64,000 bases of DNA, from positions 627,501 through 691,500 of the forward strand of contig NZ_JXSL01000030.1 in the NCBI RefSeq assembly GCF_000829825.1. Reading direction: 5' to 3'. The stretch is from Paramagnetospirillum magnetotacticum MS-1 (lineage in GTDB: Bacteria > Pseudomonadota > Alphaproteobacteria > Rhodospirillales > Magnetospirillaceae). The notes under the pieces were generated by a model. That model was not told the DNA's origin. It did not search any database and saw only the letters and a program-made list of their open reading frames with translations. The translations under genes were made by a program, and so were the position numbers. How positions within the stretch are numbered: the first letter of the stretch is position 1; each line of letters starts with the position of its first letter. Below are positions 47,478-54,478 of the stretch, one piece after another.

Positions 47478-48821
47478 ATGTCCGGGTTGTCCCCCCTCGA
47501 TCTGCTGAGTGATTTGGTCGCCGACGCCCGCAAGGCCGGAGCTGAAGCCGCCGATGCGGTGCTGATCGATTCCGCTTCCTTGTCGGTGGGCATGCGGCTT
47601 GGCGCGTTGGAGCGGCTGGAGCGGGCCGAATCCGGCGATGTGGGTCTGCGCGTTCTGATCGGCAAGCGACAGGCCTTCGTCTCCTCCTCCGACCGCTCCA
47701 AGGCGGCCCTGGCCCAGTTGGTGGAGCGCGCCGTGGCCATGGCGCGGGCCATCCCCGAAGACCCCTTCTGCGGCCTGGCCGATCCGGCCGAACTGGCCAC
47801 CGCGTTTCCCGATCTGGACGTCTGCGACCCGCAAGAGCCTGATGCGGAAACCCTGATCGGCATGGTGCGCAGCGCCGAGGACGCGGCCCGCTCTGTCAGC
47901 GGCGTCACCAATTCCGAAGGAGCCGAGGCGGGCTGGGGACGTTCGGGCGTGGCCATCGTCGCCTCCAACGGCTTTTCCCATGCCTATTCCGTCACCTCCT
48001 CCTCTCTGTCGGTCTCGGTTCTGGCGGGCACCAACGACCAGGGCATGGAGCGCGACTACGATTATTCCTCGGCGGTGTTCCTGGCCGATCTGCGCGCCGC
48101 CGAGGAGATCGGCCACGAAGCCGGACGCCGCGCCGTCCGCCGCTTAGGAGCGCGCAAGGTTCCCACCAAACAGGTGCCGGTAATCTTTGATCCCCGCGTG
48201 GCGCGCGGTCTGGTCTCCAGTCTGGCGGGCGCCATCAACGGCGCCGGTGTGGCGCGGGGCACCAGTTTCCTCAAAGACAAACTGGGCCAGGTCATCTTTC
48301 CCCGCGGCATCCGCATCATGGACGATCCCCACCGCAGGCGCGGCCTGCGCTCGCGGCCTTGCGACGGCGAGGGCATCGCCACCCAGCCCCGTGCCATCGT
48401 CGAAGACGGGGTGCTGACCACCTGGCTGCTGGACCTGCGCTCGGCCCGGCAATTGGGCATGCGCTCCACCGGACATGCCAGCCGCGGCACATCCTCGCCA
48501 CCTTCGCCCTCGGCCAGCAATTTTTACATGGAGGCCGGGCATGTCACGCCTGCCGAGATGATCCACGACATCTCGGAAGGCTTCTACATCACCGATCTGT
48601 CGGGCCAGGGCGTCAACGGCGTCACCGGCGACTACTCGCGCGGGGCCTCGGGCTTCTGGATCAAGGGCGGCGAGCTGGCCTTCGCCGTCAACGAAGTGAC
48701 CGTGGCAGGCAATCTCAAGGACATGTTCCTCAACATCACCCCGGCCAATGATCTGACGTTACGCCACGGCATCGACTCGCCGACCCTGCGCATCGACGGG
48801 CTGATGGTGGCGGGACGCTAG
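47478..48821 (+). CDS. pmbA: TldE/PmbA-family metallopeptidase subunit
   Basis: A 447-residue PmbA (TldE), partner of TldD in a heterodimeric protease that matures ribosomally made peptides such as microcin B17 and degrades CcdA. The start MSGLSPLDLLSDLVADARKA and blocks VPVIFDPRVARGLVSSLAGA, SGQGVNGVTGDYSRGASGFW and KGGELAFAVNEVTVAGNLKD match the family. TldE itself usually lacks the HExxxH zinc motif, and I see none here. No tldD is nearby; the partner would be elsewhere in the genome. Confidence 0.93.
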   Translation: MSGLSPLDLLSDLVADARKAGAEAADAVLIDSASLSVGMRLGALERLERAESGDVGLRVLIGKRQAFVSSSDRSKAALAQLVERAVAMARAIPEDPFCGLADPAELATAFPDLDVCDPQEPDAETLIGMVRSAEDAARSVSGVTNSEGAEAGWGRSGVAIVASNGFSHAYSVTSSSLSVSVLAGTNDQGMERDYDYSSAVFLADLRAAEEIGHEAGRRAVRRLGARKVPTKQVPVIFDPRVARGLVSSLAGAINGAGVARGTSFLKDKLGQVIFPRGIRIMDDPHRRRGLRSRPCDGEGIATQPRAIVEDGVLTTWLLDLRSARQLGMRSTGHASRGTSSPPSPSASNFYMEAGHVTPAEMIHDISEGFYITDLSGQGVNGVTGDYSRGASGFWIKGGELAFAVNEVTVAGNLKDMFLNITPANDLTLRHGIDSPTLRIDGLMVAGR

Positions 48822-48849
48822 ACCGTTCGCGTGTGAACGCGAAACGGTC
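48821..48849. terminator. Hairpin between pmbA and the hydroxyacid dehydrogenase
   Basis: Paired GACCGTT...AACGGTC and CGCGT...ACGCG around GTGA, with one bulged A, directly at the pmbA stop and between convergent genes. There is no T tract; it may still stop transcription from both sides. Confidence 0.5.
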
Positions 48850-48868
48850 GAGCGCCGCCGCTCATCCT

Positions 48869-49855
48869 CTAGAACATCGAGGCCAGGACGCGATCCGGCG
48901 GCTGGTGGCCGTCGGCGAAGGTCTTGATGTTGACCAGCACCTTCTCGCCCATATCGACACGGCCCTCGATGGTGGCCGAGCCCAGATGGGGCAGCAGCAC
49001 CACATTGTCCAAGGCCAGCAGCTTGGGATTCACCGCCGGTTCGTGCTCGAACACGTCGAGACCGGCGCCAGCCAGATCGCCACGGATCAACATGCGGGTA
49101 AGGGCGTTCTCGTCGACGATCTCGCCGCGCGCCGTGTTGACCACATAGGCGTGCTTGGGCAGCAGTTCCAGACGCCGGGCCGAGAGCAGATGGAAGGTGG
49201 CCGGAGTATGCGGGCAATGGACGGTGATCACGTCCATGCGGGCCAGCATCTGGTCCAGGCTTTCCCAATAGGTGGCTTCCAGCTCGGTCTCGATATCGGG
49301 ATGGACGCGCTTGCGGTTGTGATAGTGGATGGACATGCCGAAGGCCTTGGCGCGGCGCGCCACGGCCTGGCCGATGCGGCCCATGCCGATGATGCCCAGA
49401 CGCTTGCCCCAAATGCGGTGTCCCAGCATGAAGGTCGGGCTCCAGCCCTTCCAGTCGCCGGAACGGATCAGGCGCTCGCCCTCGGCGATGCGGCGCGGCA
49501 CCGACATGATCAGGGCCATGGCCATGTCGGCGGTATCCTCGGTCAGCACGCCGGGCGTGTTGGTGACGATGATGCCCCGGCTGCGCGCGGTCGCCAGATC
49601 GATGTGATCGACGCCGGTGCCGAAATTGGCGATCAGCTTCAGATTGGGACCGGCCTGGGACAAGACGCCCGCGTCGATGCGGTCGGTGACGGTGGGGACC
49701 AGCACGTCGGCGATCTTGACGGCCTCGATCAGCTCCATCTTGCTCATGGGGTGATCATCGACATTCAGCCGGGTGTCGAACAATTCCATCATCCGGGTTT
49801 CGATGACGTCGGGCAGCTTGCGGCTGACCACGACGACGGGTTTCTTATTGGGCAT
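48869..49855 (-). CDS. D-isomer specific 2-hydroxyacid dehydrogenase (glyoxylate/hydroxypyruvate reductase-like)
   Basis: A 328-residue NAD(P)-dependent dehydrogenase that reduces 2-oxoacids such as glyoxylate or hydroxypyruvate. NFGTGVDHIDLATARSRGI opens the core. The nucleotide motif is LGIIGMGRIGQAVARRAKAF, and the catalytic residues are Arg in NTARGEIVDENALTRML, Glu in LDVFEHEPAVNPKLL and His in LLPHLGSATIEGRVDMGEK. ATG 49855 has GGAGGAGACAAC upstream. Which 2-oxoacid is used cannot be fixed by sequence. Confidence 0.92.
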   Translation of the reverse strand: MPNKKPVVVVSRKLPDVIETRMMELFDTRLNVDDHPMSKMELIEAVKIADVLVPTVTDRIDAGVLSQAGPNLKLIANFGTGVDHIDLATARSRGIIVTNTPGVLTEDTADMAMALIMSVPRRIAEGERLIRSGDWKGWSPTFMLGHRIWGKRLGIIGMGRIGQAVARRAKAFGMSIHYHNRKRVHPDIETELEATYWESLDQMLARMDVITVHCPHTPATFHLLSARRLELLPKHAYVVNTARGEIVDENALTRMLIRGDLAGAGLDVFEHEPAVNPKLLALDNVVLLPHLGSATIEGRVDMGEKVLVNIKTFADGHQPPDRVLASMF

Positions 49856-49958
49856 TTGTTGTCTCCTCCCGGAACGTTTCCCTATCGACCTAGCAACTCG
49901 GGGACCCCTTGTCCAGAGCCCAATTGGACCTTCTTTAAAACGCAAACATCCACCCGCC

Positions 49959-49989
49959 TTGACCGGGTCGGGCGAGCCGACCTTATAAT
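49959..49989 (+). promoter_or_regulatory. Candidate sigma-70 promoter for the SH3-domain gene
   Basis: TTGACC at 49959-49964, a 19-base spacer and TATAAT at 49984-49989. The spacer is two bases longer than ideal. A start site near 49996 would make the ATG at 50007 almost leaderless, which favours ATG 50037. Confidence 0.55.
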
Positions 49990-50036
49990 ACGCCGCCGGA
50001 GGGAAAATGGACTGCCGTCGTTGGGGGATAGCCGAG

Positions 50037-50546
50037 ATGCGTAAATGGGGGACGAGCGCCCTGGCGGCCCTGCTGCTGGGCCTCGTGTCGGCCGTTTGGG
50101 CGCCGACCGCGCTGGCGGGCGAGGCCAGCGGCCTGCCGCTGCCCCGTTTCGTCTCTCTTCGCTCGGACGAGGTCAATCTGCGGGCCGGGCCGGGACAGCG
50201 CTATCCCATCGACTGGATCTATTCGCGCAAGGACCTGCCCGTCGAGGTCATCGCCGAGTTCGAGGCCTGGCGCAAGATCCGCGACTGGCAGGGCACCGAG
50301 GGCTGGCTGCACCAATCCATGCTGTCGGGGCGGCGCATGATGGTGGTGATGGGCAGCCAGCGCACCTTGCGCGCCTCTGATTCCGATAATGCAGACGCCC
50401 TGGCCCAGGTGGAGCCCGGCGTGCTGGGCCGCCTGCTGCAATGCCCGCGCAACCGCGATTTCTGCCGCGTCGAGATCAACCAGATTCAGGGCTGGTTCAA
50501 ACGCGACGAGATCTGGGGCGTCTATAAGGGCGAATGGATCGAGTAG
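50037..50546 (+). CDS. Exported SH3-domain protein
   Basis: A 169-residue exported protein with a bacterial SH3 fold. A signal peptide (about residues 1-28, MRKWGTSALAALLLGLVSAV) precedes RFVSLRSDEVNLRAGPGQRY, the first SH3 motif. A second SH3-like part contains two cysteines in LLQCPRNRDFCRVEINQIQG, followed by WFKRDEIWGVYKGEWIE. It probably acts in the periplasm, perhaps at peptidoglycan. ATG 50037 is preferred because GGGGGA is well spaced; ATG 50007 is possible. It stands alone. Confidence 0.85.
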   Translation: MRKWGTSALAALLLGLVSAVWAPTALAGEASGLPLPRFVSLRSDEVNLRAGPGQRYPIDWIYSRKDLPVEVIAEFEAWRKIRDWQGTEGWLHQSMLSGRRMMVVMGSQRTLRASDSDNADALAQVEPGVLGRLLQCPRNRDFCRVEINQIQGWFKRDEIWGVYKGEWIE

Positions 50547-50655
50547 CGGGGGACGATGTCCGAAGGGCTCATCCCTCCCCGAACATCGCCCCCGCCGGTC
50601 GCCCGCCCCAGGGGGTAAGGCGGGGCAGGCGCCCGATCACGCGTCCTCGCCCCGA

Positions 50656-51117
50656 TCACTCGTCCTCGTAAGACCCCATATCCGCGCTCTTGTGGCAGGC
50701 CGGACAGTTGGATTTGGTCATCACCTCTGGCCGCTTCCATTCCCGCTCGGAAATCCTGTCGTGCTTGTGCCGGAAACGCGGCAGTTCGGTGATGCGCAAG
50801 GGCACGTCGTTGAATCCCACGCCCCGCATCGCCTTGGACCCGGCCTTGCCGCCCCCGGTATCGGCGGCGCCCACCACCAGCACCTGACGGATGCGCTCGG
50901 CCTTGTCGGGTGCCATGGAGGCGTTGTCGCCGAAGTGATCCGAGAGTTGGCCCATCATGCGGGTCCACGACCGGGCGGGCAGGAAGGCGGGCTGGAAGGC
51001 CATATGGCACTCTGAGCAGGCCTTGACCGTCTCGGGATCGGTAAGCGGGCGGACATGATCGGCCCGGACGGGAAGGGATGCCAGGCAAAGCGCCGCCGCC
51101 AGGATCAGGCGCTTCAT
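50656..51117 (-). CDS. Diheme cytochrome c (DHC type)
   Basis: A 153-residue periplasmic diheme cytochrome c. A signal peptide (MKRLILAAALCLASLPVRAD) is followed by the first heme site CSECH at residues 34-38 and the second, CPACH, at 138-142 near the C-terminus. The length and far-apart heme sites match DHC, the known electron donor of the SHP oxygen-binding cytochrome. It overlaps the upstream cytochrome b-SHP fusion gene by one base (TGATG), so the two are co-expressed. The electron flow from membrane cytochrome b through DHC to the SHP domain is inferred from the family. Confidence 0.9.
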   Translation of the reverse strand: MKRLILAAALCLASLPVRADHVRPLTDPETVKACSECHMAFQPAFLPARSWTRMMGQLSDHFGDNASMAPDKAERIRQVLVVGAADTGGGKAGSKAMRGVGFNDVPLRITELPRFRHKHDRISEREWKRPEVMTKSNCPACHKSADMGSYEDE

Positions 51118-51953
51118 CACTTGCTCTCCATATAGGCGATGTAATCGCCCTTCTCGGTAGCCGAGCAGGCCCGGCCCAGCACGGTCTGGCAGTCGCGGTC
51201 GAAGCGTTCCTCGACCTTGGCCGCGTCGGTGAAGCGCTTGGGATTGGCCGAGACCGCCACGGGCTGAATGGAGCGGCCGGTCTTGGCGTGCTGACCATAG
51301 CGGGTGGGATCGCTGGTGTGGCAGGTGGTGCACGAGGCGTAATCGGGACTGGCGGTATTCTTGGACTCGAACAGCGCCCGGCCCCGCTCCGCCGAGAACC
51401 CGGAAAAGCCCGGCCCCGCCTGGCGGGCATAACCGGCCTTGATCACGTCGCGGGCGGCATCGGCGGCGAAGGCCGCCGGAACCGCCAGCAGAATGATCAC
51501 CAGAAGAGCGGCGGCGGAGCCCTTGAGCAGTTCGCGCACCCGGCGCCCCTGAAAGATCCAGGCGATGATGGCGGCATGGGCCAGGACCAGCCACAGCGAG
51601 GCCTCGGCCAGACCTTCATGCAGATCCTCCAACGCCGGAAGAGCGTCGGCTGCAATGCCGGTCACTCCGGCCACCACCATGCCCACCAGCAGAACGGCGG
51701 CCATCCAGGCGAATAGGGGGTTGCGGCCAGGCTTGGCCCAAGCGAGGCGGGGCTTATGAATCGCCAGCGGCCCGGTGGCCGAGCCGATCATGGCCAGAGC
51801 CAGACGCAAAAGGATGGCGCCCACAACCCAATAGCCCGCGAACACATGCATGGCATAGGTGTCCTCGTCCGCGGTGACATAGGCCACCAGAAAGCCTCCG
51901 GCCAGGGCGGCATGCCACAGGCGAAGCAGGCGGAATTCCCAGCGCGCGTTCAT
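51117..51953 (-). CDS. Cytochrome b561-like membrane domain fused to an SHP-type cytochrome c (DUF1924)
   Basis: A 278-residue fusion. Residues 1-150 have four membrane helices with candidate heme-b histidines (RLWHAALAGG His14, TYAMHVFAGYW His36, then EDLHEGLAEASLW and LVLAHAAIIAW), resembling the b561/hydrogenase cytochrome b fold. A fifth hydrophobic segment ending in AFAADAARD would place the rest in the periplasm. Residues 170-278 form an SHP domain: heme site CTTCH (208-212), then QPVAVSANPKRFTDAAK with Asn237, which may match the axial Asn of SHP, and two further cysteines (255, 263). SHP proteins bind oxygen and NO. In described systems cytochrome b and SHP are separate genes; here they are fused. 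ATG 51953 follows the 39-residue ORF. Confidence 0.85.
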   Translation of the reverse strand: MNARWEFRLLRLWHAALAGGFLVAYVTADEDTYAMHVFAGYWVVGAILLRLALAMIGSATGPLAIHKPRLAWAKPGRNPLFAWMAAVLLVGMVVAGVTGIAADALPALEDLHEGLAEASLWLVLAHAAIIAWIFQGRRVRELLKGSAAALLVIILLAVPAAFAADAARDVIKAGYARQAGPGFSGFSAERGRALFESKNTASPDYASCTTCHTSDPTRYGQHAKTGRSIQPVAVSANPKRFTDAAKVEERFDRDCQTVLGRACSATEKGDYIAYMESK

Positions 51954-52072
51954 CAGTGGCGCTCCTGGTGAAAGGAAATGGACACCGGCTGCACGGTGGA
52001 GGCATAGGCATAGGCGCCCCCGGCAACGATCATGGCGGCCAACAGACCGTGGATAATCATACGGGTCAGCAT
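51953..52072 (-). CDS. 39-residue ORF upstream of the cytochrome b-SHP gene
   Basis: A very short gene: MLTRMIIHGLLAAMIVAGGA opens it and the rest reads YAYASTVQPVSISFHQERH. AGGAG lies 8 bases before ATG 52072, and the stop overlaps the next start (TGATG), so translation is probably coupled. One hydrophobic segment makes it a signal peptide with a short mature tail or a small membrane protein. The His near the end could be a metal or heme ligand. No homologue is recognised. It begins the minus-strand redox operon. Confidence 0.6.
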   Translation of the reverse strand: MLTRMIIHGLLAAMIVAGGAYAYASTVQPVSISFHQERH

Positions 52073-52176
52073 GGAGGGAACTCCTTGTGGGTGCATTCAT
52101 CTGGGGACAGGATGGAGCAAGGCCCCTGAACCGGACGTGACCCGCTGGTTCATCCGCCGTTCATGCGGCGAAGACG

Positions 52177-52476
52177 ATGATTTCGGATATGAAAGCGCTG
52201 ATCGCCCTCCTGCTTCTCCTGGCCTTCCCCGCCTTTGGCGGCGAAGACCACGACCGCATCCGCCGCTCGGTGCTGGCGGGAGAAATTCTGCCGCTGGACC
52301 GTATCCTCGAGCAGGTGGACCGCGACTATCCCGGCGATCTGATCGAGGCCGAATTGGAAGAGAAGCACGGACGCCCGGTCTACGAGATCAAACGCTTGAC
52401 CCGCGACGGACGGCTCTTGAAGCTTTACTACGACGCCGCCGACGGCACCCGGCTGAAGGTGAAGGAAAGGCGATGA
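52177..52476 (+). CDS. PepSY-domain protein, exported
   Basis: A 99-residue exported PepSY protein. A signal peptide (MKALIALLLLLAFPAFGGED) precedes a single PepSY domain (LDRILEQVDRDYPGDLIEAE, then VYEIKRLTRDGRLLKLYYDA). Such proteins often modulate a neighbouring sensor kinase. It overlaps the response regulator gene by four bases and is divergent from the cytochrome operon. ATG 52177 or 52189 could start it. A role as input to the kinase is inference. Confidence 0.85.
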   Translation: MISDMKALIALLLLLAFPAFGGEDHDRIRRSVLAGEILPLDRILEQVDRDYPGDLIEAELEEKHGRPVYEIKRLTRDGRLLKLYYDAADGTRLKVKERR

Positions 52477-53144
52477 GAGTCCTGGTTGTCGAAGACGAAC
52501 CGCAATTGACCCTGGCCCTGGAACGCGCCTTCGAGGCGGCGGGTTTCGCGGTGGACAAGGCCTATGACGGCGAGGACGGCTGGCATCTGGGTGATACGGA
52601 AAACTATGACGCGGTGATTCTCGACCTCGGCCTGCCCAAGATCGACGGCATCACCGTGCTGAGCCGCTGGCGGGAAAGCGGGCGGGCCATGCCGGTGATG
52701 GTGCTGACGGCCCGCGCCCGCTGGGCCGAGAAGTCCCTGGCCTTCAATGCCGGGGCCGACGACTACGTCACCAAGCCCTTCGAGATGGAGGAGGTCGTCA
52801 CCCGCATCCGCGCCCTGATCCGCCGCGCCGCAGGCCATGCCGCGCCCGAGATCACCTGCGGACCCTTGGCGATCGACACCATGGGCGGTCGCGTCAGCCG
52901 CGCGGGCCTGCCCATCGCGCTGACTGCCCAGGAGTTCCGCATCCTCTCCTACCTCGCCCATCACCAGAGCCGCGTGATCAGCCGCTCGGAACTGGTGGAA
53001 CACGTTTATGACCGCGACGCCGACCCGGATTCCAACGTTCTGGACGTCCTGGTGGCGCGCATCCGCCGCAAGCTGGGCGTCGACGTGATCCACACCCTGC
53101 GCGGCCAGGGCTGGCGCATGGAGGCCCCTGGTGACGGGCAATGA
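52473..53144 (+). CDS. OmpR-family response regulator (QseB/PmrA-like)
   Basis: A 223-residue two-component response regulator. The receiver has MRVLVVEDEPQLTLALERAF, phosphoacceptor Asp51 in VILDLGLPKIDG, Thr in VMVLTARARWAEKS and Lys in ADDYVTKPFEMEEVV. The C-terminal winged helix includes LTAQEFRILSYLAHHQSRVI and the DNA-recognition region SNVLDVLVARIRRKLGVDVI. It overlaps the PepSY gene by ATGA and the kinase gene by 14 bases, so PepSY, regulator and kinase are one operon. It probably regulates the divergent cytochrome genes. Confidence 0.93.
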   Translation: MRVLVVEDEPQLTLALERAFEAAGFAVDKAYDGEDGWHLGDTENYDAVILDLGLPKIDGITVLSRWRESGRAMPVMVLTARARWAEKSLAFNAGADDYVTKPFEMEEVVTRIRALIRRAAGHAAPEITCGPLAIDTMGGRVSRAGLPIALTAQEFRILSYLAHHQSRVISRSELVEHVYDRDADPDSNVLDVLVARIRRKLGVDVIHTLRGQGWRMEAPGDGQ

Positions 53145-54456
53145 CTCGCTGCGCCGCCGCCTGATCCTGGGGGCGGGGGCCTGGGTTCTCCTGGCGTTGA
53201 GCGTCGGCGGCTGGGTGCTGGGCCACGCCTTCGCCGACAGCGCCGAACAGGCCCTCCGCCACCGCCTGGAGACCCATCTGCGCACCCTGCTGGCGGCGGT
53301 GGAGGCCAGCGACAGCGGCGCCGTCACCGTGGGGCGCCCGGTGGGCGAACCCCGCTTCGAACAACCTTATTCCGGCTGGTACTGGCAGGTCTCCGACGGT
53401 GCCGCCATCTTGGTGCGTTCGCGTTCGCTGTGGGATGCGGTCCTCGGAATCGCCCCCGACAGCGAACCGGGCGCCGTCCAGATGCGCCGCGATGACGGGC
53501 CGCGCGGCCAAAGGCTGGAACTGCTGGAACGCGACCTGTTGCTGGGCGAGAACGGGCGGCGGCTGCATGTGGCCGTGGCCGCCGACCGCGCCGAGGTGGA
53601 AGCGGAAATCGCCCGCTTCCGCCTGCTGCTGACCCTGTCCCTGGGCGGACTGGGGCTGGGGCTGCTGGCGGCGGTGGCGGTGCAGGTGGGCTATGGCCTG
53701 AAGCCGCTGGGGCGGCTGGAGGAGGAACTGGGGCAGTTGACCCGTGGCGCGCCCCGTCTGGGCGGCCGCTATCCCCGCGAGATCGCCCCGCTGGTCGAAG
53801 CCATGAACCGGGTGCTGGACCATGACGAGACGCTGATCCGCCATGCCCGCAACCATCTGGGCAATCTGGCCCATGCCCTGAAAACCCCCCTGGCGGTGCT
53901 GCGCGCCGAATGCGGTACCATCCCCCAAGCCGCCCCCCAGATCGAGCGCGTCACCCGCCTGATCGACCTGCATCTGGCCCGCGCCGGGTCGGAAACCTCC
54001 TCGGCCCGCGCCGTGGGGCGGCGCACGGCCCTGGCCCCGCTGCTGGCCGAACTGGCCGCGGCCATGCGCAAGGTCCATGCCGAACGCCGCCTGAACATCG
54101 CCATCTTGTGCCCACCCGACGCCGATTTCGCCGCCGAGACCGACGATCTGGCCGAAATGATGGGCAATCTGATGGACAATGCCTGCAAATGGGCCAGGAC
54201 GCGCGTCCAGGTCGTGGCCGAACCCGGCCTGATCCGGGTGGAAGACGACGGACCGGGCCTGTCGCCCGATCAGGCCGCAGCGGCGGCGCGGCGCGGCACC
54301 CGTCTGGATGAAAGCGTGCCGGGCTCCGGGCTCGGTCTGGCCATCGTCGCCGATCTGGCGGCGCTGGGGGGCCTCGGCCTGTCCTTTGGCCGCACTCCCG
54401 AGGGCGGGCTGGCAGTCAGCCTGTCCGAGAAAGCAACACCGCGCGAATGCGCGTGA
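53131..54456 (+). CDS. Sensor histidine kinase
   Basis: A 441-residue membrane sensor kinase. The N-terminus has a first helix (LILGAGAWVLLALSVGGWVL), a periplasmic sensor of about 140 residues and a second helix ([20 protein letters not shown]). A HAMP-like linker follows, with phosphoacceptor His248 in NLAHALKTPLAVL. The ATP-binding domain has N-box NLMDNACKWARTRVQVVAE, G1 in RVEDDGPGLSPDQAAAAAR and G2 GSGLGLAIVADLAALGG. It starts at GTG 53131, overlapping the regulator. The sensor region shows no recognised ligand motif; the signal may come through the PepSY protein. Confidence 0.92.
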   Translation: MTGNDSLRRRLILGAGAWVLLALSVGGWVLGHAFADSAEQALRHRLETHLRTLLAAVEASDSGAVTVGRPVGEPRFEQPYSGWYWQVSDGAAILVRSRSLWDAVLGIAPDSEPGAVQMRRDDGPRGQRLELLERDLLLGENGRRLHVAVAADRAEVEAEIARFRLLLTLSLGGLGLGLLAAVAVQVGYGLKPLGRLEEELGQLTRGAPRLGGRYPREIAPLVEAMNRVLDHDETLIRHARNHLGNLAHALKTPLAVLRAECGTIPQAAPQIERVTRLIDLHLARAGSETSSARAVGRRTALAPLLAELAAAMRKVHAERRLNIAILCPPDADFAAETDDLAEMMGNLMDNACKWARTRVQVVAEPGLIRVEDDGPGLSPDQAAAAARRGTRLDESVPGSGLGLAIVADLAALGGLGLSFGRTPEGGLAVSLSEKATPRECA

Positions 54457-54478
54457 CAGAGGCCTCGCCTCGGTTATC

